DNA from: AC-32 sp035518635
Lineage (GTDB): Bacteria > Actinomycetota > Thermoleophilia > Gaiellales > Gaiellaceae
Direction of reading: 5' to 3'
Length of the DNA stretch: 24,022 nt
NCBI GenBank assembly: GCA_035518635.1
Contig: DATIXI010000013.1
Coordinates: forward strand, 1-24,022
Shown here: piece by piece, positions 7,158 through 14,795 of the stretch
Layout of the letters: every line of letters starts with the position of its first letter
Numbering within the stretch: position 1 is the stretch's first letter
The notes under the pieces: generated by a model
The model's database searches: none
Told to the model about the DNA's origin: nothing
Seen by the model: only the letters and a program-made list of their open reading frames with translations
Position numbers and translations under genes: made by a program

Positions 7158-7820
7158 CTAGAAGATGTCGCCGCCGTCGCTGTCGCCCGGGCCGGGCGTC
7201 GGCAGGTACGAGAGCGACTCGGGCTCCTCGACGCGGGTCCAGGCGAAGATCGTCTCTGCAATTCGCGGCGGCCCTGCGACGTGGTCTCGCCAGCTGACGG
7301 CGGTCTTGAGGAAGTCCGGGTCGGCCAGAAGCGGCGAGAGCGCGTCCGCCCCGGCGCCGGAGTCGAACACGAACACCGCCTCGTCCCGCGAGAGGAAGAC
7401 CTCGTGGCGGTCGAGCCCCGGGATCTGCTCGGGGTCGAACGGCGGGCCCTGCGCGAGCAGGTCGCGGACGGCGTCATGCGAATCGGGCTTGAGCGGCACG
7501 ACCAGCGCGAGCCGGCGTGAGGCCGAGGCGTCGAGCTGCAGGGCCGCCAGCCGCTCGGCGATCTCTCCGACGAGGCTCGGCTGGGCCACGGTCGCGATGG
7601 TAACGGGATCGCCGTGCACCCGGTCGAGGACGACCGAGGGCCGCCCGTCGATCCGCTCGTCGGTCGTCCGGCCCACCCGCACACCGGCGAGATTCTCGTA
7701 GGCGACCTCGGACGAGCCCTCGAGCCCTTCGAGGCGGAGGCCGTGGGGAAGCAGCTCGAGCTTCCCGGCCGCGAGCGGTCCCGTGCCCTTTCGCCAGACG
7801 ACTCCGTAGCTGCGCTGCAT
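7158..7820 (-). CDS. Unrecognised two-domain protein (possible PH-like domain plus alpha/beta barrel)
   Basis: The 220-residue soluble protein belongs to no family I can name. The N-terminal half (about 5-95) is rich in short beta strands and starts with VVWRKGTGPLAAGKLELL, which reads like a small PH/GRAM-type barrel. The C-terminal half (about 100-195), beginning LALVVPLKPDSHDAVRDLL and with EVFLSRDEAVFVFDS, resembles a dimeric alpha/beta-barrel ligand-binding or monooxygenase-like fold. These fold guesses come from pattern only. ATG 7820 has GGAGA about nine bases upstream. The gene is divergent from OsmC across 154 bases that hold the element at 7869-7902, so the two could be co-regulated. 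It is convergent with the cupin gene, 108 bases away. Confidence 0.8.
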   Translation of the reverse strand: MQRSYGVVWRKGTGPLAAGKLELLPHGLRLEGLEGSSEVAYENLAGVRVGRTTDERIDGRPSVVLDRVHGDPVTIATVAQPSLVGEIAERLAALQLDASASRRLALVVPLKPDSHDAVRDLLAQGPPFDPEQIPGLDRHEVFLSRDEAVFVFDSGAGADALSPLLADPDFLKTAVSWRDHVAGPPRIAETIFAWTRVEEPESLSYLPTPGPGDSDGGDIF

Positions 7821-7868
7821 GGACGAATTCTCCGGGAGCAGCGCCGCGCGCTCATCGGGCCGACCCCT

Positions 7869-7902
7869 GATCGCAGTTGCGGAAACCCCGCAGGCGGCTC
7901 CG
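7869..7902. promoter_or_regulatory. Quasi-palindromic element between the hypothetical gene and OsmC
   Basis: A perfect inverted repeat, TGCGG-aaacc-CCGCA, lies at 7878-7892. The surrounding 34 bases match the element at 3959-3992 at 25 positions, including the GATCGC lead-in. Its right edge is about 73 bases before the OsmC ATG, close to the 72-base distance of the other copy from the USP start. It is probably an operator or part of a promoter; the factor is unknown. Confidence 0.45.
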
Positions 7903-7974
7903 GCCCCGCCCCGATGCCGCGAACGCCGTGCTCGGCGACTCTCCGCACGTGAGGCACCCAGGAAAGGAGTTGTG

Positions 7975-8454
7975 ATGAGCATCGTGAAGTCACACCGGTT
8001 TCCTGTCTCGGTTCACTGGCAGGGAGGCCGTTTGACCGAGCTCAGGGCGGCCGGCAAGCCCGACCTGCGGGTCGCGACGCCGCCGGGGTTCAAGGGCGGA
8101 ATCGAGGGAGTCTGGAGCCCCGAGGACCTCCTCGTCGGCTCGCTGTCCTCGTGCTACGCGGTCACGCTGGTTGCCGTCGCCGAGCGGGACGGGGTCGCCT
8201 TCGACGCGCTCGAGGTCGAGGGCGTCGGCCACGTGGAGCGAATGGCCGATGGACGTTTCGGCTTCATCTCGATCGAGCTCCAGGCTCGCGTCGAGGTCGC
8301 GGCCGACGAGGTCGAGGCCACCAGGCTGGCGGCAGCCCGGGCGAAGGACCTCTGCCTGGTGAGCATCGCGCTCGAAACGCCGATCCACCTCGAGGTCGAG
8401 GTCGTCCCCACCTCCACCCGGCCCCACCTGGAGGTCACCCCGGCGATCCGCTGA
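7975..8454 (+). CDS. OsmC-family peroxide reductase
   Basis: The 159-residue protein has OsmC/Ohr family architecture. The first redox cysteine is C60 in PEDLLVGSLSSCYAVTL, at the start of the long central helix, and the second is C127 in AKDLCLVSIAL; both sit where E. coli OsmC has its catalytic pair (about 59 and 125). Such proteins reduce organic hydroperoxides in the cytoplasm with thiol or lipoyl reductants. GGAAAGGAG at 7961-7969 fixes the ATG. The upstream quasi-palindrome suggests stress control. The last 20 bases overlap the 3' end of the convergent GMC oxidoreductase gene. OsmC and Ohr subfamilies are hard to separate by eye. Confidence 0.92.
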   Translation: MSIVKSHRFPVSVHWQGGRLTELRAAGKPDLRVATPPGFKGGIEGVWSPEDLLVGSLSSCYAVTLVAVAERDGVAFDALEVEGVGHVERMADGRFGFISIELQARVEVAADEVEATRLAAARAKDLCLVSIALETPIHLEVEVVPTSTRPHLEVTPAIR

Positions 8455-9982
8455 CGAGGTCGGCAGCCTTCTCCGCGATCATCACGGTCGGCCAGTTCGT
8501 GTGCCCGCGTGGCACGCGCGGGATTACGGAAGCGTCGACGACACGCAGACCGTCAATGCCCCGAACGCGAAGCTCCGGATCGACGACCGCACCGGCGTCG
8601 GTGCCCATGCGGCAGGTTCCGACCGGGTGGTACAACGTCTGAGCCCGCGCGCGCACCTGCCCGGCCAGCTCGTCGTCGCTCTGCGCGGCATCACCCGGCG
8701 TGAGCTCTTCGGTCACGTAGGGAGCCAGCGCCCTCGACGCGAGGATCCGGCGCGCGAGGCGTGTGCCGTGGAGGAGGACGTGGAGATCTTCGCCGTGGGG
8801 ATCGGAGAGGTAACCGGGATCGATCCCGGGCGGCTCGAGAGGGTCGGCCGAGCGCAGCTCGACTCTCCCGACACTGGCCGGCTGGAGCCCGATCGCCGCG
8901 ATCGTGAGGCCATGCTCCTCGGACTGTGTAAGCCCCTCGTCCACGAACAGGACCGGTGCGAACAGCAACTCGAGGTCGGGTGCCTCGAGCTGCGGCTGCG
9001 TTCGGACGAGCCCGACTGCCTCGGCGACGTTCGACGTGAGCGGGCCGCGGCGGAGGAGCAGGTAGCGCGCGAGGTTGAGCGGAGACTTCGCCGCTGCGAG
9101 CGTCTTGACGCCGGTGGTCCCGGTGAGGAGGCCGGCCGCGAGGTGGTCCTGGAGGTTCTGGCCCACCCCCGGGAGGTCGTGGGCGGGCTCCACGCCTGCC
9201 GCGGCCAGGTCGTCGCGCGGGCCGATTCCTGAGAGCATGAGGAGATGAGGCGAGTTGATCGCCCCTCCGCAGAGGATCACCTCCCGCCTCGCGCTCGCCG
9301 CCTCCGCACGGCCTTCCAGCCGGAGCTCGACGGCCCGCGCCCGGCCGTCCTCGAGCACGATCCGAATCGCCTGTGCGCCGGTCAGCACCGTCAGGTTCGC
9401 TCGTGAGCGCGCGGGCCGGAGGTAGCCGTCGGCCACGCTCCAGCGGCGACCTCGGCGCTGGTTGACCGGGCTGAGCGCGACACCCTCGGGCTCGGGAGCG
9501 TTGAGATCGCGTGCAGGCGGCAGGCCGGCCTCAGAGGCGGCTGCGAGAAAGGCCTCGGTTAGGAGGCTCGGGTCGCGCAGCTCCGCGATCGTGAACCGGG
9601 TCGCCGCGCTCCGCTCGAAATACGGGAGCACGTCGTTCCACGCCCAGCCCACATTCCCGGCCCCGGCCCAGCCGTCGTAGTCCGCACGGTGGCCGCGCAC
9701 CGCGATCTGGGCATTGATCGACGACGAGCCGCCGAGTACCTTGCCGCGCGGAAAGTAGACCTCGCGGCCGGCGAGCCCCGGCTGCGGGACCGTCCGGTAG
9801 CCCCAGTCGACCTCGCTGGAGTAGAGGCGCGAGAACGCCGCCGGGACACGGATCTCACGCCGTCGGTCGGTCCCGCCGGCCTCGAGCAGCAGCACGCTGG
9901 CCGCGGGATCTTCCGTGAGCCGACTGGCGAGCACGCACCCTGCAGAGCCGGCGCCCACGATCACGTAGTCGAACCCACGCAC
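8435..9982 (-). CDS. GMC-family FAD oxidoreductase (choline/alcohol dehydrogenase type)
   Basis: At 515 residues from GTG 9982 this is a normal GMC length. The dinucleotide-binding motif is VIVGAGSAGCVLASRL near the N terminus. GMC signature 1 is GKVLGGSSSINAQIAVRG (80-97) and signature 2 is GAINSPHLLMLSGIGP (240-255). The C-terminal catalytic region has YHPVGTCRMG (H452) and GHTNWPTVMIAEKAADLV (H494). It oxidises an alcohol with FAD; the substrate cannot be read from sequence, and 'choline dehydrogenase' would be only a family label. ATG 10009 in the same frame would overlap the divergent gene's start codon, so GTG just before the FAD strand is preferred. It is divergent from the metallo-hydrolase and convergent with OsmC. 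Confidence 0.92.
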   Translation of the reverse strand: MRGFDYVIVGAGSAGCVLASRLTEDPAASVLLLEAGGTDRRREIRVPAAFSRLYSSEVDWGYRTVPQPGLAGREVYFPRGKVLGGSSSINAQIAVRGHRADYDGWAGAGNVGWAWNDVLPYFERSAATRFTIAELRDPSLLTEAFLAAASEAGLPPARDLNAPEPEGVALSPVNQRRGRRWSVADGYLRPARSRANLTVLTGAQAIRIVLEDGRARAVELRLEGRAEAASARREVILCGGAINSPHLLMLSGIGPRDDLAAAGVEPAHDLPGVGQNLQDHLAAGLLTGTTGVKTLAAAKSPLNLARYLLLRRGPLTSNVAEAVGLVRTQPQLEAPDLELLFAPVLFVDEGLTQSEEHGLTIAAIGLQPASVGRVELRSADPLEPPGIDPGYLSDPHGEDLHVLLHGTRLARRILASRALAPYVTEELTPGDAAQSDDELAGQVRARAQTLYHPVGTCRMGTDAGAVVDPELRVRGIDGLRVVDASVIPRVPRGHTNWPTVMIAEKAADLVSGSPG

Positions 9983-10007
9983 GCCGCCAGCCTGACAGCA
10001 TTCGCGC

Positions 10008-10721
10008 ATGCGGCTGACGCTCGTCCGGCACGCCACCCTGATCGTCGAGCTCGACGGGCACCGCTTGCTCGTCGACCCGATGCTCGACGACGCCGGAACC
10101 GCACCGCCGATCGAGGACACCCCGAACCAGGTGCCGAACCCGCTCGTCCCGCTGCCGGTCCCGGCGGAGGAGGTCGTTCGCGGCATCGACGCGGTCGTGA
10201 TCACGCACCTGCACGAGGATCACTTCGACGAGACCGCCGCGCGCCTGCTGCCGAGAGACGTGCCCGTCTTCTGCCAGCCCGAGGACGAGGCTGCGCTCGG
10301 GGAGGCCGGCCTGCTCGCCCGCCCGGTCGAGACGTCCGTCGACTGGGACGGCCTGGTGATCACGCGCACGGGCGGCCAGCACGGGACCGGCGAGATCGCG
10401 GTCGAGCTCGCGCCCGTGAGTGGCTTCGTGATCGGCGACCTCTACATCGCCGGCGACACGATCTGGTGCGAGGAGGTCGAGGAGGCGATTGCCTCCCACC
10501 GGCCGCGCGTGGCCGTCGTCAACGGCAGCGGCGCGCGCTTCCTCGAGGGCGACCCGATCGTGATGACGACCGACGACGTCCGCGAGGTCGTCGCCCGGGT
10601 GCCGAAGGTGGTCGTCGTGCACCTCGAGGCGATCAACCACTGCCTCGAGACGCGGGCGGAGGTCCGCGCCGCCGTCCCCGAGGCGCTCGTGCCCGAGGAC
10701 GGCGAGACGCTCGAGCTCTGA
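10008..10721 (+). CDS. Metallo-beta-lactamase-fold hydrolase, UlaG-like
   Basis: The 237-residue protein carries the binuclear metal motif THLHEDHFD (H67, H69, D71, H72), then H125 in GGQHGTGEIA, D150 in LYIAGDTIW and H205 or H211 near the end. The opening strand pair MRLTLVRHATLIVELDGHRL and the compact size match the UlaG/RomA-like branch (L-ascorbate-6-phosphate lactonase, NAPE-PLD relatives), which hydrolyses phosphodiesters or lactones. The substrate is unknown. The start is 25 bases from the divergent GMC start, so promoters must be compact or lie in the neighbour's coding sequence; CAGCAT lies 6 bases before ATG. No Shine-Dalgarno is evident. Confidence 0.88.
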   Translation: MRLTLVRHATLIVELDGHRLLVDPMLDDAGTAPPIEDTPNQVPNPLVPLPVPAEEVVRGIDAVVITHLHEDHFDETAARLLPRDVPVFCQPEDEAALGEAGLLARPVETSVDWDGLVITRTGGQHGTGEIAVELAPVSGFVIGDLYIAGDTIWCEEVEEAIASHRPRVAVVNGSGARFLEGDPIVMTTDDVREVVARVPKVVVVHLEAINHCLETRAEVRAAVPEALVPEDGETLEL

Positions 10722-10761
10722 GCAGTCGGGCCGCGAGGGTGATTTCGGCCAGATGCTGCGT

Positions 10762-10767
10762 TAGGGT
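10762..10767 (+). promoter_or_regulatory. -10 box for a leaderless transcript of the holin-like gene
   Basis: TAGGGT is followed by exactly six bases and then the GTG start at 10774. A TANNNT box at -12 to -7 relative to the first base of the start codon is the standard arrangement of actinobacterial leaderless promoters. No -35 is obvious. Confidence 0.55.
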
Positions 10768-10773
10768 GGGCGC

Positions 10774-11160
10774 GTGATCCGGCTGGTCGTCAGGGCGTTC
10801 ATCGCGCTGGTCGCGAGCGCCGTCGGGCTCATCGTCGCCGACCTGGTCCTGAGCGGGGTCGACCTGAACGTCTCCGGGTTCGTCGGCGCAGTGGTCATCT
10901 TCACGCTCGTCTACGCCCTGTTCACGCCGTTTCTCGCCACCCAGTTCCGCCACTCGAACTCTGCGGCGATGGGCGGCGTCGCGCTGATCTCGGTGCTGGC
11001 GGGCCTGGTCATCACGGACCTGGTCTCGAACGGCCTGAACATCCACGGGCTCGGCACCTGGATCGGTGCGACCATCATCGTCTGGGGCTCCATGGTGCTG
11101 GCCGCGTTCATCCTTCCCTACCTCGGGCTGAAGAAGTACCTCGAAGAGCGCCGCGACTAG
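10774..11160 (+). CDS. Four-helix membrane protein, phage-holin-4 (YvlD-like) family
   Basis: The 128-residue, highly hydrophobic protein has helices at about 5-25, 33-53, 67-85 and 95-115, and ends in a charged tail KKYLEERRD. Size, four helices and a Gly-rich third helix fit the 'phage holin family' membrane proteins (Pfam PF04020 type, as YvlD of Bacillus), which are chromosomal and not proven holins. In Bacillus, relatives sit in envelope-stress operons; no function is established here. There is no phage context. It starts with GTG, without a clear leader, and ends 18 bases before the cyclase gene. Confidence 0.85.
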   Translation: MIRLVVRAFIALVASAVGLIVADLVLSGVDLNVSGFVGAVVIFTLVYALFTPFLATQFRHSNSAAMGGVALISVLAGLVITDLVSNGLNIHGLGTWIGATIIVWGSMVLAAFILPYLGLKKYLEERRD

Positions 11161-11165
11161 CGTTC

Positions 11166-11171
11166 TAGACT
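11166..11171 (+). promoter_or_regulatory. -10 box for a leaderless cyclase-ATPase transcript
   Basis: TAGACT lies seven bases before the GTG start at 11179, in the 18-base gap after the preceding stop, and there is no Shine-Dalgarno. This suggests that the large regulator has its own leaderless transcript even though it follows the membrane-protein gene closely. Confidence 0.5.
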
Positions 11172-11178
11172 CGGCGGC

Positions 11179-14100
11179 GTGACCTGCCCGAGCTGCGGCA
11201 ACGAGCTGCCGAAGGAGTTTCCCTTCTGCCCGTTCTGCGGCGCCGCGCTGGCCGAGCAGCCGTCCCTGACGGGCCGCGAGGAGCGGAAGATCGTGACCGT
11301 CCTGTTCGCCGACCTGGTCGGGTTCACGGCGAGGGCGGAGACGCTCGACCCCGAGGACGTGCGGGCGCTGCTCGCCCCGTACCACGCCCACCTCCGCTCG
11401 GAGCTCGAGCGCTTCGGCGGCACCGTCGAGAAGTTCATCGGCGACGCGGTGATGGCGCTCTTCGGCGCGCCGCTCGCGCACGAGGACGACCCCGAGCGCG
11501 CGGTGCGGGCCGCGCTGGACATCCGCGACTGGGTCGTCGAGCAGGGCGAGGAGCTGCAGGTGCGGATCGCGGTCAACACGGGCGAGGCGCTCGTGACGCT
11601 CGGCGCGCGGCCGAGCGAGGGCGAGGGCATGGCCGCGGGCGACGTCGTCAACACCGCCGCCCGCCTGCAGGCCGCAGCGCCGGTGAACGGGATCCTGGTC
11701 GGAGAGCAGACCTACCGCGCCACCGCGCAGGCGATCGAGTACCGCGAGGTCGAGCCGGTGACCGGGAAGGGCAAGAGCGAGCCGATCCCTGCCTGGGAGG
11801 TGGTCGAGGCGCGCTCCCGGCTGGGCGTGGACGTCGCGCAGCAGATCGACGCCCCGCTCGTCGGCCGCGGGCGGGAGCTCGAGCTCCTGGTCTCGACCCT
11901 GGCGCGGGTGCGCGAGGAGCGCTCGCCCCAGCTCGTCACGCTCGTCGGCGTCCCGGGGATCGGCAAGAGCCGCCTCGTGCGCGAGCTGCTGCAGACCGTC
12001 GCGCAGGAGACCGACTTCGTTCGCTGGCGCCAGGGCCGCTCGCTTCCCTACGGCGAGGGCGTCACGTTCTGGGCGCTCGCCGAGATCGTCAAGGCCCACG
12101 CGGGGATCCTCGAGAACGACAGCAGGAACCAGTCCGAGGAGAAGCTGCGCGCCGCCGTCGCCGAGCTCGATCTCGAGCCGACCGAGCGCCAGTGGCTCGA
12201 GCGCCACCTGCGCCCGCTCGCAGGGGTCGCCGAGGAAGAGCCGGGCGGGGCAGACGAGGGCGTTGCCGCCTGGCGCCGCTTCCTCGAGGCGCTCGCCGAC
12301 GACCTGCCGCTCGTGCTCGTGTTCGAGGACCTGCACTGGGCCGACGACGCCCTCCTCGACTTCGTGGACGAGCTGGTCGAGCGCGTGCGCGGCGTTCCGC
12401 TGCTCCTGCTCGGGACGGCACGCCCCGAGCTGCTGGAGCGCCGCCCGGGCTGGGGTGGTGGCAAGCTGAACGCGCTCACGATCTCGCTCTCGCCGCTCTC
12501 GGACGAGGAGACCGCCCGGCTCCTGCAGGCGCTGCTGGAGCGGCCGCTCGTCGATGCAGAGACCCAAGAGGCGCTGCTCGCCCGCGCCGGGGGCAACCCG
12601 CTCTACGCCGAGCAGTACGCGCGCATCCTGATCGAGCGCGGCGACGTGCTCGAGCTGCCGGAGACGGTGCAGGGCATCATCGCCGCGCGCCTCGACGCGC
12701 TGTCGGACGAGGAGAAGCGGCTGCTCCAGGACGCGGCCGTCGTCGGCAAGGTCTTCTGGCTCGGTGCGCTCGAGGCGCTGGACGGCTGGACGCTGGAGGA
12801 GGCTGCCGAGCTCCTGTACGCGCTCGAGCGCAAGGAGTACGTCCAGCGCGCGCGCACCTCCTCGGTGGCCGGCGAGAGCGAGTACGCGTTCCGCCACCTG
12901 CTGATCCGCGACATCGCCTACGCCCAGATCCCCCGCGCGGCGCGCGCACGGAAGCACACGAGCGCCGCCGCGTGGATCGAGTCGCTCGGCCGGGCCGAGG
13001 ACCAGGCCGAGATGCTCGCCCACCACTACCTCGAGGCGATCGAGCTATCGGAGGCAGCAGGCGTCGAGTCGACAGCGCTCGGCGAGTCGGCACGGCGCGC
13101 GCTGCGCGACGCCGGCGACAGGGCCGCGTCCCTCTATGCGCTCGCTGCGGCGGAGCGCTTCTACGACGCCGCGCTGCGGCTCTGGCCGGACGATGACCGC
13201 GAGCGGGCGGAGCTGCTCTTCCGCCGGGCCTACCCGGCCGACGGCTGGCAGGGCGAGCCCGAGCTCCTGGCCGAGGCGAGAGACGCCCTGCTGGCCACCG
13301 GCGAGACGGCCAGGGCCGCAGAGGCAGAGATGGTTCTCTCGGGCACCTACTGGATGAAGGGGCAGCCCGAGCTCGGCGAGCAGCACGCCGCCCGCGCAGC
13401 CGCGATGATCGCCGACGAGCCGCCGAGTCGGGCGACTGCCTGGATCCTCATACGACTGGCCACGCGGGCCAGTATCTCCGGGGACGCAGACCGTGCGATC
13501 GAGCTCGCGTCGGAGGCGCTCGAGCAGGCCGAGGCGCTCGGTTGGGAGGTGGGTGTGAGCCAGGTGCTCGCGCTGTTCGGAACGACGCGTGTCGAGCAGG
13601 GCGACCCGGGCGGAATCGAGGACTTCGAGCGAGCCATCGAGCTCGCGGCTGCGGCCGGCGAGCTCGGAACGCTCAGTCGCGCGTACAACAACCTGTCCGT
13701 CGCCTATGTGCTCCTCGGCGATCTGGACGAGGCCTTCGATGCTCGACTCGAGGCGGCCCGCGTCGCCGAGCAGTCCGGGTCCGCGGGCGAGCGGCTCTGG
13801 TACCAGGGGACCGTCACCGAGGTGCGTTTCCGCCGCGCCGAGTGGGACACGGCGCTGCGGATGGCCGACGACTTCCTGGCCACGGTGGAAGCGGGTTCGC
13901 CTCACTACACCGCCTATCAGGTGTACGCCCTTCGCGCCGAGATCCGGCTGGGGCGAGGCGAACCGGCGGAAGTGGCCGGTGACGCCGAGCGGTCCCTGGC
14001 CCTCGGGCGGGAGATCGCCGACCCTCAGGCGTTGTTCTACGCGCTCGCAGCCTCCACGCACATCTTCGCGCTCGTCTCGCACGAGGACAGGGCCGTGCCG

Positions 14101-14490
14101 CTCGCACGCGAGCTGATCGACGCCCTGGCTCGAGGCGAGGGGATGCAGTTCGCCGTCATCACGCTTCCGTCGTTCGCGTCGGCGGCCCTCCGGCTCGGCC
14201 TCGCGGACGACCTCGTCGAGGCGCTTGCGGATCACCGCCCGACTCGGTGGACGAACGTCGCCCGCGCCTACGCCGAGCGCGACTTCGTCGCGGCCGCCGA
14301 CCTCCTACAGCTCATCGGTTCGAGGCCGGACGAGGCCGAGGCCCGGTTCCAGGCAGCGCAGCTGCTCGTAGCGGAGGGCCGCCGCTCCGAAGCCGACGAG
14401 CAGCTGCGGCGGGCCATCGAGCTCTACCGCGAAATGGGTGCCACGCACTACCTGCGAGAGTGCGAGGCGCTCCTACCGGCCTCCGCCTAG
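11179..14490 (+). CDS. Zinc-ribbon, class III nucleotide cyclase, AAA/NTPase and TPR multidomain regulator
   Basis: The 1103-residue protein opens with a zinc ribbon (C4, C7, C17, C20; CPSCGNEL and CPFCGAAL). A class III cyclase domain (about 37-205) follows, with metal Asp D45 in LFADLVGFT, D89 in FIGDAVMALFG, K85, D155 and the transition-state pair N158/R162 in VVNTAARLQ, so it looks catalytically complete. Next is an ATPase module (about 225-540) with Walker A GVPGIGKSR (257-265) and Walker B LVLVFEDLHW (378-387), then TPR-like helices from about 600 to the end. The plan matches actinobacterial cyclase/AAA/TPR proteins thought to gate cAMP or cGMP synthesis by ligand or protein binding. 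No DNA-binding domain or membrane segment is seen. Substrate choice (ATP or GTP) is not certain. Confidence 0.92.
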   Translation: MTCPSCGNELPKEFPFCPFCGAALAEQPSLTGREERKIVTVLFADLVGFTARAETLDPEDVRALLAPYHAHLRSELERFGGTVEKFIGDAVMALFGAPLAHEDDPERAVRAALDIRDWVVEQGEELQVRIAVNTGEALVTLGARPSEGEGMAAGDVVNTAARLQAAAPVNGILVGEQTYRATAQAIEYREVEPVTGKGKSEPIPAWEVVEARSRLGVDVAQQIDAPLVGRGRELELLVSTLARVREERSPQLVTLVGVPGIGKSRLVRELLQTVAQETDFVRWRQGRSLPYGEGVTFWALAEIVKAHAGILENDSRNQSEEKLRAAVAELDLEPTERQWLERHLRPLAGVAEEEPGGADEGVAAWRRFLEALADDLPLVLVFEDLHWADDALLDFVDELVERVRGVPLLLLGTARPELLERRPGWGGGKLNALTISLSPLSDEETARLLQALLERPLVDAETQEALLARAGGNPLYAEQYARILIERGDVLELPETVQGIIAARLDALSDEEKRLLQDAAVVGKVFWLGALEALDGWTLEEAAELLYALERKEYVQRARTSSVAGESEYAFRHLLIRDIAYAQIPRAARARKHTSAAAWIESLGRAEDQAEMLAHHYLEAIELSEAAGVESTALGESARRALRDAGDRAASLYALAAAERFYDAALRLWPDDDRERAELLFRRAYPADGWQGEPELLAEARDALLATGETARAAEAEMVLSGTYWMKGQPELGEQHAARAAAMIADEPPSRATAWILIRLATRASISGDADRAIELASEALEQAEALGWEVGVSQVLALFGTTRVEQGDPGGIEDFERAIELAAAAGELGTLSRAYNNLSVAYVLLGDLDEAFDARLEAARVAEQSGSAGERLWYQGTVTEVRFRRAEWDTALRMADDFLATVEAGSPHYTAYQVYALRAEIRLGRGEPAEVAGDAERSLALGREIADPQALFYALAASTHIFALVSHEDRAVPLARELIDALARGEGMQFAVITLPSFASAALRLGLADDLVEALADHRPTRWTNVARAYAERDFVAAADLLQLIGSRPDEAEARFQAAQLLVAEGRRSEADEQLRRAIELYREMGATHYLRECEALLPASA

Positions 14491-14702
14491 TTCACGTCGA
14501 CGCGGACGTCCGGGTTCATCAGCTGCCAGACGCGCAGCAGCAGCTCGATCTCGTGCCGCGCCTGACGCTCCTGGAGCTCTTCCGGGAGCTGGACGACGAG
14601 ACCGTCCTCTCCCTGGAGGCGGACGGGCATGTCCCTCCGTTGGAAGAAGTCGAGCAGGCTCGCAGTCGCCTGCTGGTCGCTGACGCGTAGCTCGATGTCC
14701 AT
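14487..14702 (-). CDS. 71-residue protein of unknown function
   Basis: The small acidic protein starts MDIELRVSDQQATASLLDFF and ends in LLLRVWQLMNPDVRVDVN. The pattern reads as strand, helix, two strands, long helix, strand, giving a possible ferredoxin-like alpha/beta fold. I do not recognise the family. Its TAG stop is shared with the stop of the convergent cyclase gene in a four-base CTAG palindrome (14487-14490), the tightest possible tail-to-tail arrangement. It lies 93 bases downstream of the aminotransferase gene on the same strand, with a hairpin between. There is no clear Shine-Dalgarno. Coding is supported by codon bias and an amphipathic pattern rather than homology. Confidence 0.65.
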   Translation of the reverse strand: MDIELRVSDQQATASLLDFFQRRDMPVRLQGEDGLVVQLPEELQERQARHEIELLLRVWQLMNPDVRVDVN

Positions 14703-14713
14703 GGCCGCATGGC

Positions 14714-14737
14714 GACGGGCCCGGAGCCGAGCCCGTC
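14714..14737. terminator. Hairpin between the aminotransferase and the small unknown gene
   Basis: GACGGGC (14714-14720) pairs with GCCCGTC (14731-14737) in a 7-bp perfect stem, with an internal CGG/CCG that could extend it. It lies 59-82 bases after the aminotransferase stop and just upstream of the small gene's ATG. It may be a terminator for the aminotransferase or a leader structure of the small gene. There is no T tract. Confidence 0.4.
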
Positions 14738-14795
14738 CTGAAGTGCTTCGACAGATCGGCCGGCCGGGGCCAGCCCTCAACTCAGGGAAGTGAGA

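Noticed and set aside
10774..11160. Phage holin as evidence of a prophage
   Set aside because: The holin-4 family label covers chromosomal membrane proteins, and no phage gene, integrase or att-like repeat is nearby.
10633..13026. Long minus-strand frame opposite the cyclase gene
   Set aside because: Composition is Arg/Leu/Asp-rich with no recognisable motif, and the plus-strand gene shows complete cyclase and ATPase motifs.
14758..14765. GGCCGGCC palindrome after the aminotransferase gene
   Set aside because: An 8-base G/C palindrome is expected by chance at this GC content and has no flanking structure.
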